21,232 bases of DNA, taken from positions 1 through 21,232 of the forward strand of contig CAVFDI010000033.1 of the NCBI GenBank assembly GCA_963621145.1. Direction: 5' to 3'. Positions 15,153 to 21,232 of this stretch are shown piece after piece (the stretch's first letter is position 1; each line of letters opens with the position of its first letter). Source of the DNA: W0P28-013 sp963621145 (GTDB taxonomy: Bacteria; Bacteroidota; Bacteroidia; Bacteroidales; Paludibacteraceae). The notes beneath the pieces were generated by a model, which was not told the DNA's origin, did not search any database, and saw only the letters and a list, made by a program, of their open reading frames with translations. A program made the translations under genes and the position numbers.

Positions 15153-15160
15153 TAATTTTG
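15153..15160 (+). promoter_or_regulatory. folP promoter, -7 box
   Basis: TAATTTTG matches TAnnTTTG and lies 22 bp before the folP ATG. No TTG is seen at the expected -33 distance, so only the -7 half is supported. It is divergent from the gldJ promoter about 60 bp away. Confidence 0.45.
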
Positions 15161-15182
15161 TGGGCTTTTTAAGTATAACGCA

Positions 15183-16010
15183 ATGCAGGCTCCGATTATT
15201 GTGTTAAACGGGAAACCAATTGATTTGGCGACGCCCGTGGTGATGGCCATAGTGAATGCTACGCCCGATTCGTTTTGGGCTGAAAGTCGCTCCACTACAG
15301 AGTCGTCGCTCATGTTGCATGTCGATAAGGCGGTGGCTGATGGCGCTTCAATAATAGATGTGGGAGGTTGTTCCACGCGTCCGCAAGCCGACTTCCCTTC
15401 GGAAGAGGAGGAGTGGCAACGCGTTTGTTTGGCATTGACGGCAATCAGACGAAAATATGCCGATTTGCCGCTTTCGGTCGATACTTTTAGATCAAGCGTG
15501 GCAGAGCGTGCCGTTGGCGAGTTTGGTGTGGCGCTGGTGAACGATGTTTCGGGCGGCTGCATGGACGAAAAAATGTTGCCCACTGTGGTGCGTTTGCAAG
15601 TGCCGTATGTGCTTACGCATGCTTATGGTTTCCCAAATATGCAGCAGACTCTGCCCAACGATGAGCATTTTTTACCGTCGGTTTTGCGCTATTTTGCACA
15701 GAAAATTGCTGAATTGCGCGCACTTGGCTTCGACAAAGAAGTGATCATCGACCCTGGATTTGGCTTTGGCAAGACATTGGAACAAAATTGGTTGCTGTTG
15801 CGCAATTTGCGATTGTTTGAAGTGTTCAATTCGCCTATTTTGGCTGGACTTTCGCGCAAATCGATGCTCTGCAAGCCGCTTGGAATTTCGCCCGCCGATG
15901 CACTGAATGCCACAACTGTCGCCAATATGCTTGCACTGCAGGGCGGTGCGCATATTTTGCGCGTTCACGATGTGAAAGAGGCGGTGGAGACCATAAAACT
16001 AATCAATTGA
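15183..16010 (+). CDS. folP: Dihydropteroate synthase
   Basis: Condenses 7,8-dihydropterin pyrophosphate with para-aminobenzoate to give dihydropteroate in folate synthesis; target of sulfonamides. A TIM barrel of 275 residues, normal length. Signature segments: VMAIVNATPDSFWAESRS (pyrophosphate loop), DGASIIDVGGCSTRP, LPLSVDTFRSSVAERAV, VNDVSGGCMDE, VIIDPGFGFGKTLEQNW, ILAGLSRKSML (the SRKS pterin/pABA contact) and HILRVHDVKEAVE. The start is the first ATG after a -7 box. It precedes cdaA on the same strand, a pairing often seen in Bacteroidota, though 119 bp and repeats lie between them. Confidence 0.95.
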   Translation: MQAPIIVLNGKPIDLATPVVMAIVNATPDSFWAESRSTTESSLMLHVDKAVADGASIIDVGGCSTRPQADFPSEEEEWQRVCLALTAIRRKYADLPLSVDTFRSSVAERAVGEFGVALVNDVSGGCMDEKMLPTVVRLQVPYVLTHAYGFPNMQQTLPNDEHFLPSVLRYFAQKIAELRALGFDKEVIIDPGFGFGKTLEQNWLLLRNLRLFEVFNSPILAGLSRKSMLCKPLGISPADALNATTVANMLALQGGAHILRVHDVKEAVETIKLIN

Positions 16011-16022
16011 CAATTGATAATT
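16005..16022. repeat. AATT heptamer array over the folP stop codon
   Basis: AATT at 16005, 16012 and 16019, a strict 7-bp step, overlapping the TGA at 16008-16010. Like the arrays at 2129 and 4267 it begins at the end of a coding region. Confidence 0.5.
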
Positions 16023-16093
16023 AGGGTAGATGGTATGTAATTTTAAGGTAAAAACGATTTTTCCTAATACCTATCACTCATGCGTTAAACTTA

Positions 16094-16125
16094 TCAACTC
16101 GTCAACTAATTAACTCATCAACTAA
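16094..16125. repeat. 8-bp tandem repeat, 4 copies, in the cdaA leader
   Basis: Four phased octamers (tcaactcg, tcaactaa, ttaactca, tcaactaa) end four bases before the cdaA ATG. They occupy the place where a ribosome-binding site would be; no Shine-Dalgarno is visible. Confidence 0.75.
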
Positions 16126-16129
16126 AAAA

Positions 16130-16909
16130 ATGGAATTAGCATTTGGAATAAAAGATGTAATCGATATTGTGCTTGTGGCGCTGCTGATGTTTGGCGTGTA
16201 CAAACTGATGAAAAACATGGGCGCAGGCAATATTTTCGTCGGCATTTTGGCGTTCATTTTAGTGTGGTTTTTGGTGACACACGTCTTCAAAATGGAACTG
16301 CTTGGCGCTATATTAAATAGGGTAGTGGCAGTGGGCGTGATTGGCCTGATAGTGATTTTTCAGAACGAGATTCGCCGATTTTTTTCGCGCGTTGGTTCGC
16401 ATAGCAAAACTCGCTCGATGCGTTGGATAAAGAAAATGTTTCACGTCAGCGAAGACGAGGAGAAGAAAAACACCTATCCGATTATGCACATTGTGCTGGC
16501 GTGCCGCGATATGGCGCGAACCAAGACTGGCGCACTCATTGTGATTCAGCGCAACGAGAGTCTGCAGCAGTATATAGAGTCGGGCGATGTGGTGAATGCC
16601 GATGTCAACACGCGACTAATCGAAAACATATTCTTCAAAAATAGTCCGCTGCACGATGGTGCCATGATTTTGGCCGATGGTCGTGTGATGGCAGCGGGCG
16701 CCATTCTGCCTGTGTCGCAAAATCCTGATGTGCCGAAGCACCTCGGACTGCGTCATCGTTCAGCATTGGGTATTTCGGAGCGCACCGATGCGCTGGCCAT
16801 CATTGTTTCGGAGGAGACTGGCACCATTTCGCTGGCGCGCGATGGCAAATTTTCGCTCAATATCACTGCCGAACAACTTGAGCATATTCTAGCAACGGAG
16901 CTGAACTAA
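16130..16909 (+). CDS. cdaA: Diadenylate cyclase (c-di-AMP synthase), CdaA type
   Basis: Membrane enzyme that joins two ATP molecules into c-di-AMP, a second messenger tied to potassium/osmotic balance and wall homeostasis. Of 259 residues the first ~80 form three transmembrane helices (about 10-27, 33-53, 57-77), followed by a short amphipathic stretch and the DAC (DisA_N) domain from about 100. Catalytic motifs are intact: D176-G-A in NSPLHDGAMIL and R208-H-R in LGLRHRSALGISERTD, plus VSEETGTISLA. Full length for CdaA; the regulator CdaR, its usual neighbour in Firmicutes, is absent here as is typical for Bacteroidota. A strong terminator follows the gene. Confidence 0.94.
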   Translation: MELAFGIKDVIDIVLVALLMFGVYKLMKNMGAGNIFVGILAFILVWFLVTHVFKMELLGAILNRVVAVGVIGLIVIFQNEIRRFFSRVGSHSKTRSMRWIKKMFHVSEDEEKKNTYPIMHIVLACRDMARTKTGALIVIQRNESLQQYIESGDVVNADVNTRLIENIFFKNSPLHDGAMILADGRVMAAGAILPVSQNPDVPKHLGLRHRSALGISERTDALAIIVSEETGTISLARDGKFSLNITAEQLEHILATELN

Positions 16910-16946
16910 GTTTCAGATTGCGTTATCTTGTTGCTATTCAGTTGAT

Positions 16947-16976
16947 TGCGATTTTTTTTGAAAAAGTCGCATTTTT
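16947..16976 (+). terminator. Intrinsic terminator of cdaA
   Basis: An 11-bp stem: TGCGA and five T pair with AAAAA-G-TCGCA (16947-16957 with 16961-16971, one T/G wobble) around a three-base loop, followed by five T (16972-16976). Confidence 0.75.
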
Positions 16977-16978
16977 CA

Positions 16979-17010
16979 TTTGCATTTTTTTGGAAGAAGT
17001 GCTATATTTG
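16979..17010 (+). promoter_or_regulatory. Orphan sigma-ABfr-type promoter after cdaA
   Basis: TTTG (16979-16982), exactly 20 bp, then TATATTTG (17003-17010): the best consensus match in the window. It begins three bases after the cdaA terminator and points into a stretch with no credible gene before the convergent deacetylase. Confidence 0.65.
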
Positions 17011-17016
17011 TAAATG

Positions 17017-17142
17017 TGCCTTACAATCTTTTATCGAGCCGAAAATCTTATTTCTTGTAAAAGTTTGGCGAAAGTATCGAAAAAGTCCTGATTATACGCA
17101 TTCCGATACTTATGGATTGCACAGGCAACTTGGCGACTTTTA
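17017..17142 (+). ncRNA. Possible small RNA or antisense transcript from the orphan promoter
   Basis: Predicted start near 17017. The stretch has a nested structure: an outer stem TAAAAGT (17058-17064) with ACTTTTA (17136-17142), and an inner perfect 8-bp stem AAGTATCG (17072-17079) with CGATACTT (17104-17111). Only 25- and 44-codon ORFs follow the promoter. No terminator is seen on the plus strand, so the 3' end is unknown and the RNA could run antisense into the deacetylase mRNA. No known RNA family is recognised. Confidence 0.3.
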
Positions 17143-17748
17143 TAGCAGCGAAAATTCGTAACCTTCGCTCTTCAAAAAATCGATTGAGGGCTGAATGGCG
17201 GCGAGCATGTTTTTCGATGCTTTTCTCGAATCGTGGAAGACTATGATGGAGCCGTTGCGAGCGTAACGGCGCACAATGCCCGTCACAAATTCGGGTGTGA
17301 GATTGCGGTTGTAGTCGCGCGTGATGACATCCCAAAAGACCACGGTGTAGCGTTTGCGCAAGGCGCGCAGTTGCGACCATTTTATGCGTCCATACGGCGG
17401 ACGAAGCAGCGTGCTACCAATGTAGCGATCGGCCTCTGCCACATCGTCGAGGTAGGTTTGGCAAGGCGTGCGAAAGCCTTTCAAATGGTGCATGGTGTGG
17501 TTGCCTACATGGTGTCCACGGCGTTGAATTTCGGCAAAAAGTTCGGGGTATTTGCGCACATTGTCGCCCACGCAAAAAAAAGTGGCTTTCACGTTGTTGC
17601 GGTCGAGAATATCGAGCAACTGAGGTGTTGTTTCGGGGCAGGGGCCATCGTCGAAAGTGAGAAAAATCTGGCATTTGCCCGCCTCGCGCCGTCGCCACAA
17701 ACCGTGCCACAGCCAGCGCATTATGCAAAGTGGTTGTTCGATGAACAT
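17140..17748 (-). CDS. Polysaccharide deacetylase family protein (NodB / CE4 domain)
   Basis: A 202-residue single-domain metal-dependent deacetylase, expected to remove N- or O-acetyl groups from a glycan such as peptidoglycan or an envelope polysaccharide. All five CE4 motifs are visible: TFDDGP (D33, D34), HHVGNHTMHH (metal ligands H84 and H88), RPPYGR (116-121), the FWDVITRDY segment (138-146) and VFHDS (H172). No signal peptide is obvious, so it may be cytosolic or membrane-peripheral; the short N-terminus MFIEQPL is the form usual in Bacteroidota homologues and supports this start over M10. It lies downstream of the DUF2723 gene on the same strand, but a strong terminator intervenes and a GTAG...CTAC dyad abuts its ATG, so it is probably controlled separately. 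Confidence 0.88.
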   Translation of the reverse strand: MFIEQPLCIMRWLWHGLWRRREAGKCQIFLTFDDGPCPETTPQLLDILDRNNVKATFFCVGDNVRKYPELFAEIQRRGHHVGNHTMHHLKGFRTPCQTYLDDVAEADRYIGSTLLRPPYGRIKWSQLRALRKRYTVVFWDVITRDYNRNLTPEFVTGIVRRYARNGSIIVFHDSRKASKNMLAAIQPSIDFLKSEGYEFSLL

Positions 17749-17774
17749 AAGGTAGGTTCTAATAATTCTACGCT
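17749..17774. promoter_or_regulatory. GTAG...CTAC dyad (copy B) abutting the deacetylase start
   Basis: Read on the minus strand: GCGTAGAATT, then ATTAGAAC and CTACCTT directly before ATG. It matches copy A (4599-4623) at all but about three positions, in the same orientation to its gene. Arms GTAG/CTAC are 12 bases apart. Confidence 0.45.
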
Positions 17775-17852
17775 TTTTTTTTCTTTGTCAAGTTTCAGAT
17801 TGATGGAGCCACTACTTTCTGCAGTCAGTGAAGACGCCCATCATCCAATGAC

Positions 17853-17876
17853 TCAATAATTCAATAATTCGATGAT
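17853..17876. repeat. 8-bp tandem repeat, 3 copies
   Basis: Octamers tcaataat, tcaataat, tcgatgat in perfect phase, in the 200-bp gap between the two minus-strand genes. The rest of that gap holds dyad copy B, T-rich sequence and the terminator at 17898. Confidence 0.65.
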
Positions 17877-17897
17877 TAGTATTCCGTCATCGTCAAA

Positions 17898-17941
17898 AAA
17901 AAACAACTCCCTCATCAAAAAAGATGAAGAAGTTGTTTTTT
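17898..17941. terminator. Strong hairpin terminator of the DUF2723 gene
   Basis: Two 19-base arms (17898-17916 and 17923-17941) pair with only two mismatches around an AAAAAA loop. The ends are A-rich and T-rich, so on the minus strand it gives a classic stem followed by U residues seven bases after the DUF2723 stop codon. Confidence 0.85.
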
Positions 17942-17948
17942 GGTTGTT

Positions 17949-20900
17949 TTAGCGCATTTTCGAGTAGTATTTCTCGAACTCTGGTCGAATGTCGTTGGCC
18001 ATCGGGCGGTTGAAGTCGGAGCAGGTGAAGTAGATGTTTTGCAAAATGCCAACATTCTGCCGCATCTGCTGTTCGTACGAGAGTTGCTCGCTGTCCTTCG
18101 CTGGCAACGACGATGCCCATGCCAAATTCTGATAGATTCCAACAAGCAGCGTCTGCATTATCTGGTCGCCTTTTTCGGTCTGACCGAGCTGATAATAGTC
18201 AGCCGCCATCATGGCCGAAATGTAATCGTAAGGCACTGTGGCATTTGGAATCACTTTTTCGGCATAATCGAGCACTTGCAATGCGCTGTCGTTCTTGCCC
18301 TCTTCGATGAGTGCATCTACCAAATAGGCGAACATCATGCGGTGCGTGCGGCACATGCGCATTATGTTTTCGTCGATGTAGACATCAGGATTGTCGATGC
18401 CGCCAAATTTGAATTTGTGCATCAAATTGTCGTACATGGCTTCGGTGTTCACTCTGCTGTGCGTGCCTTGGCTCTCAATCGGCACAAGGCGATAGCAAAG
18501 TCCTTCGAGTTGCAGATATTTTTTCACATTTGGATAGAACTGTTCGCCTACGGTGGCGGCAAAGTAGATTGGTCGTTCCCAATTGTTGGAATTGATCATC
18601 TCCAAAACCATTATCTTCGCTTTTTCGATGTAGCGTGGCAGTTTTATCTCGATTTCGTCGACTATTTGGTCGGAATCTTTCTCGGCGACAGTGCCAGTGG
18701 CAAGCACCTGTTTTTTGTCGACTGGAACGGTAACTGTGCTAGCCAGCACGGTGCCAACGCCATCGTCGATGAGTTCGGGGCGGCGCAGCAGGTCGAGTGC
18801 TGTCGATAGTGGCATGCGTCCGCCAAACTGCGGATGATCCATCACGCGCGCTATATCGAGGTGACCGCTCACATAGTCTTTTCTATCCCAAGTGATGGGC
18901 AGCGGCTTCGACTCGTACGCACCGCGTTTCATCTGGTCGATGTACCAATCGGTGGAGAGATACGACAGGTTGCAAGCGCGCATGTCGGTGCGAGTGCCTT
19001 CCACCTCCATGTTGTACCAAATGGGGAATGTGTCGTTGTCGCCGTTGCAGAAGTAGATGCCGTTTGGCGCACAACTGTTCAGATAGTTCGCTCCGAAATC
19101 ACGGCAAGTGTAGCGTCCGCTGCGGTCGTGATCGTCCCAGTTCTGCTCGGCCATCAAGGCAGGCACGCACAGTCCGAGTAGGGTAGCGATGGTAGCCGAC
19201 AGCCATTCGGGCATGATGCGTTTCAGCCCATCGTAGAGCATGATGATGCCCAAACCAATCCAGATACAGAAGGCGTAGAATGAACCTGCGTAGGCGTAGT
19301 CGCGTTCGCGCGGCTGATAAGGCGTTTGGTTCAGATACATCACAATGGCAATGCCCGTCATGAAGAAGAGCGTGAAGGTGATCCAGAAACCCTGTTTGCC
19401 TTTTTTGCCTTTGGTCAATTGCCAAACAATGCCCAAAATGCCGAGCAAAAACGGCAACATAAAGTAGCGATTGTGTCCTTTGTTATCTTTCAGTGAATCA
19501 GGCATTTGCGACTGATCGCAAAGCATGGCATTGTCGATAAAGTCGAAGCCCGTAATCCAGTTGCCGTGGTCCAATTCGCCATGACCTTGAATGTCGTTTT
19601 GGCGACCGCTGAAATTCCACATAAAGTAGCGCCAATACATGAAATTCATTTGGTAACTGAAGAAGAAACGTAGATTTTCGGCAAAAGTTGGGCAGACAAT
19701 GGTCTCGGTGCGGCCGCAACGATCCACTTTTATGCGTTTGCCCTTGATGTTTGCCCACGATTTATAGGCATCGATGTGCGACGACTGCGTGCTGTACATG
19801 CGCGGGAAAAGCATCATGAAACGCGAATCTTTCACATAGCCGCCATGTTTGTAGCCAGCAATTTCGTAACGATCTTTTTCGCCTTCCGAGGTTTTTTCTT
19901 TGCAAATCCAGATTGGGTCGCCCTCTTTTTCGACGGGAACGCACACATTGCCCTCTTGCTGTAGCACTTCGGGGGCAGAGTAGACTGCGCCGTAGAACAG
20001 CGGTCGGTCGCCATATTGCTCACGATTCAAGTAACCTTGCAGCGAGAACACATCTTCTGGCGAATTCTGATCCATCGGCGTGTTTGCCATCGAACGAATC
20101 ACAATCATGGCATACGAAGCGTAGCCAATCAGCATCACTGTGGCGCAAAGCACAATGGTGTTCAGCCAGCGGCGACTCACATCTTTTTTCCAGAAAAGGA
20201 ATGCTGCTACAATGGCAATGATGAGAAATCCCATCGACCAACCTGCCATGAATGGAATGCCAATTAGTGTCATCGAAACGAGGAACGCCACTTTGGCCTG
20301 AATATCGCTTTTGCCGTATTGCGTAGCCCAAATGGCCCACACCAGCGCGGCTATCGACAAGATAATGTAGACGATTAAGCCCGTGTTGAATGGCAGCCCG
20401 AAACTATTGGTGAAGAGCAGTTCGAAACGACTTGCTACTTTCACAAACCCAGGAATCAAACCATAAAGCACTGCCGCCAAAATGGCAACCGAAGCCGCCA
20501 AAGCAATCAGTGTTCCTTTCCAGTTCGGCTCGTATTTGCGGAAATAGTAGACCAGCACAATGGCAGGAATGGCAAGCAAGTTGAGCAGATGCACGCCAAT
20601 GCTCAAACCCATGAGATAGGCGATAAGCACCAACCAACGGTCGTTTGCAGGCGAGGCAACATCGCCCTCTTCCCACTTCAAGATGAGCCAGAAGACTACT
20701 GCCGTGAATAGCGACGAATAGGCATAAACCTCGCCTTCGACAGCCGAAAACCAAAAGGTGTCGGAGAAAGTGTAGGCTAATGCGCCAACTGCGCCTGCAC
20801 CTAGCACTATGATGCCTTGGCCGAGCGTCAGCACTTCGTCTTTGCTGGCAATCACTTTGCGCGCTAGGTGTGTGATGGTCCAAAATAGGAACAAGATGGT

Positions 20901-21164
20901 GAGTGCGCTAAACAGTGCCGACATGGCGTTGACCATGATGGCAACCTGCGTCGGGTCGGATGCCAACAGCGTGAACATGCGCGCTGTCATCATAAAAAAT
21001 GGTGCTCCTGGTGGGTGTCCCACTTCCAGCTTAAATGCCGATGAAATAAACTCGCCGCAGTCCCAAAAACTGGCCGTCGGCTCAATCGTCAGCAGATAGG
21101 TGGCCGCCGCAATGGCAAACACCACACAACCAACGATGTTGTTCCACAATTTGAATTTTTTCAT
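17949..21164 (-). CDS. DUF2723 family membrane protein, probable GT-C protein O-glycosyltransferase with C-terminal TPR-like region
   Basis: A 1071-residue inner-membrane protein. The N-terminal DUF2723 block (about 8-190) starts with a transmembrane helix and a periplasmic loop carrying TIEPTASFWDCGEF (E28, D35, E38), where GT-C enzymes keep their catalytic acids, then VGHPPGAPFF. About a dozen hydrophobic segments continue to about residue 650 (for example GTLIALAASVAILAAVLYGL). The C-terminal ~400 residues are soluble, with AQNWDDHDRSGRYTCRDFG..., GDNDTFPIWY, and helical-pair repeats near the end resembling TPRs (LVDALIEEGKNDSALQVLDYAE, YYQLGQTEKGDQIMQTLL). The eukaryotic relative TMEM260 is a protein O-mannosyltransferase; O-glycosylation of exported proteins is widespread in Bacteroidota, so a similar role is a reasonable inference, not shown here. 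ATG at 21164 is the first start; a strong terminator follows. Confidence 0.85.
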   Translation of the reverse strand: MKKFKLWNNIVGCVVFAIAAATYLLTIEPTASFWDCGEFISSAFKLEVGHPPGAPFFMMTARMFTLLASDPTQVAIMVNAMSALFSALTILFLFWTITHLARKVIASKDEVLTLGQGIIVLGAGAVGALAYTFSDTFWFSAVEGEVYAYSSLFTAVVFWLILKWEEGDVASPANDRWLVLIAYLMGLSIGVHLLNLLAIPAIVLVYYFRKYEPNWKGTLIALAASVAILAAVLYGLIPGFVKVASRFELLFTNSFGLPFNTGLIVYIILSIAALVWAIWATQYGKSDIQAKVAFLVSMTLIGIPFMAGWSMGFLIIAIVAAFLFWKKDVSRRWLNTIVLCATVMLIGYASYAMIVIRSMANTPMDQNSPEDVFSLQGYLNREQYGDRPLFYGAVYSAPEVLQQEGNVCVPVEKEGDPIWICKEKTSEGEKDRYEIAGYKHGGYVKDSRFMMLFPRMYSTQSSHIDAYKSWANIKGKRIKVDRCGRTETIVCPTFAENLRFFFSYQMNFMYWRYFMWNFSGRQNDIQGHGELDHGNWITGFDFIDNAMLCDQSQMPDSLKDNKGHNRYFMLPFLLGILGIVWQLTKGKKGKQGFWITFTLFFMTGIAIVMYLNQTPYQPRERDYAYAGSFYAFCIWIGLGIIMLYDGLKRIMPEWLSATIATLLGLCVPALMAEQNWDDHDRSGRYTCRDFGANYLNSCAPNGIYFCNGDNDTFPIWYNMEVEGTRTDMRACNLSYLSTDWYIDQMKRGAYESKPLPITWDRKDYVSGHLDIARVMDHPQFGGRMPLSTALDLLRRPELIDDGVGTVLASTVTVPVDKKQVLATGTVAEKDSDQIVDEIEIKLPRYIEKAKIMVLEMINSNNWERPIYFAATVGEQFYPNVKKYLQLEGLCYRLVPIESQGTHSRVNTEAMYDNLMHKFKFGGIDNPDVYIDENIMRMCRTHRMMFAYLVDALIEEGKNDSALQVLDYAEKVIPNATVPYDYISAMMAADYYQLGQTEKGDQIMQTLLVGIYQNLAWASSLPAKDSEQLSYEQQMRQNVGILQNIYFTCSDFNRPMANDIRPEFEKYYSKMR

Positions 21165-21198
21165 ACTTTGTTTTATTATTCCTGGTTTCTAGTTTCTC

Positions 21199-21218
21199 AA
21201 AATTGCTGGCGCAATTTT
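21199..21218. repeat. Perfect hairpin in the leader of the DUF2723 gene
   Basis: AAAATTGC (21199-21206), loop TGGC, GCAATTTT (21211-21218). It could be a weak terminator of a gene beyond the window, a leader structure of the DUF2723 mRNA, or a dispersed repeat. No good TAnnTTTG box is visible in the 68 bp upstream of the start that lie in the window. Confidence 0.4.
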
Positions 21219-21232
21219 TGTTTCTATGTTTC

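Noticed and set aside
17072..17111. AAGTATCG/CGATACTT inverted repeat as terminator of the deacetylase gene
   Set aside because: No U-run follows on either strand and the loop is 24 bases; it is kept only as part of a possible RNA structure.
16946..17161. 71-codon plus-strand ORF after cdaA
   Set aside because: It begins inside the cdaA terminator and upstream of the orphan promoter, is Lys/Phe-rich and matches nothing known.

Overview
The window reads as chromosomal DNA of a Bacteroidota bacterium, probably order Bacteroidales. Three things point there. Promoter candidates carry the phylum's TAnnTTTG -7 box rather than TATAAT. Shine-Dalgarno sequences are weak or absent in front of A/T-rich starts. 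The gene set is characteristic: GldJ-like lipoprotein, PorT-type barrel, PBP1-LysM fusion, DUF2723 membrane protein, OstA_2-type LptA relative, and a Fibrobacter-type paralogous domain. I see no rRNA, tRNA, CRISPR array, prophage or transposase gene.

Layout. 1-281: 3' end of a Fib_succ_major-type surface protein, cut by the window edge. 282-597: intergenic, with a REP-like palindrome, heptamer repeats and a good promoter, then gpmI (598-2130). 2324-4267: a two-domain parvulin foldase. 4268-4639: AT-rich regulatory gap. 4640-13481: a tightly packed plus-strand run of eight genes (SurA-like lipoprotein, SurA, LptA/OstA-like protein, Usp-like protein, LysM-PBP1 protein, PorT-like barrel, kdsB, pyrH). 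Most junctions overlap by 4 to 50 nt, and the run closes at a hairpin terminator near 13527-13558 that it shares with the convergent gldJ (13581-15032, minus). Divergently from gldJ run folP (15183-16010) and cdaA (16130-16909), ending in a clear terminator. The right end holds two minus-strand genes, a NodB-type polysaccharide deacetylase (17140-17748) and a large DUF2723 GT-C-like protein (17949-21164), with a strong terminator between them.

How the genes fit together. The core is an envelope-assembly block: three related periplasmic foldases/chaperones, an LPS-transport-type protein, the CMP-Kdo synthase for LPS, a peptidoglycan-binding LysM protein and a beta-barrel. Around it lie housekeeping genes (glycolysis, UMP kinase, folate), a c-di-AMP cyclase, and further envelope functions (GldJ, deacetylase, probable protein O-glycosyltransferase).

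The genes are mostly conventional. The unusual signals are between them: short arrays of 7- or 8-bp units, differing in sequence from gap to gap; a GTAG...CTAC dyad shared by the leaders of two unlinked genes; a REP-like palindrome plus partial echoes; and a strong orphan promoter just after the cdaA terminator that reads into a foldable stretch with no credible ORF.
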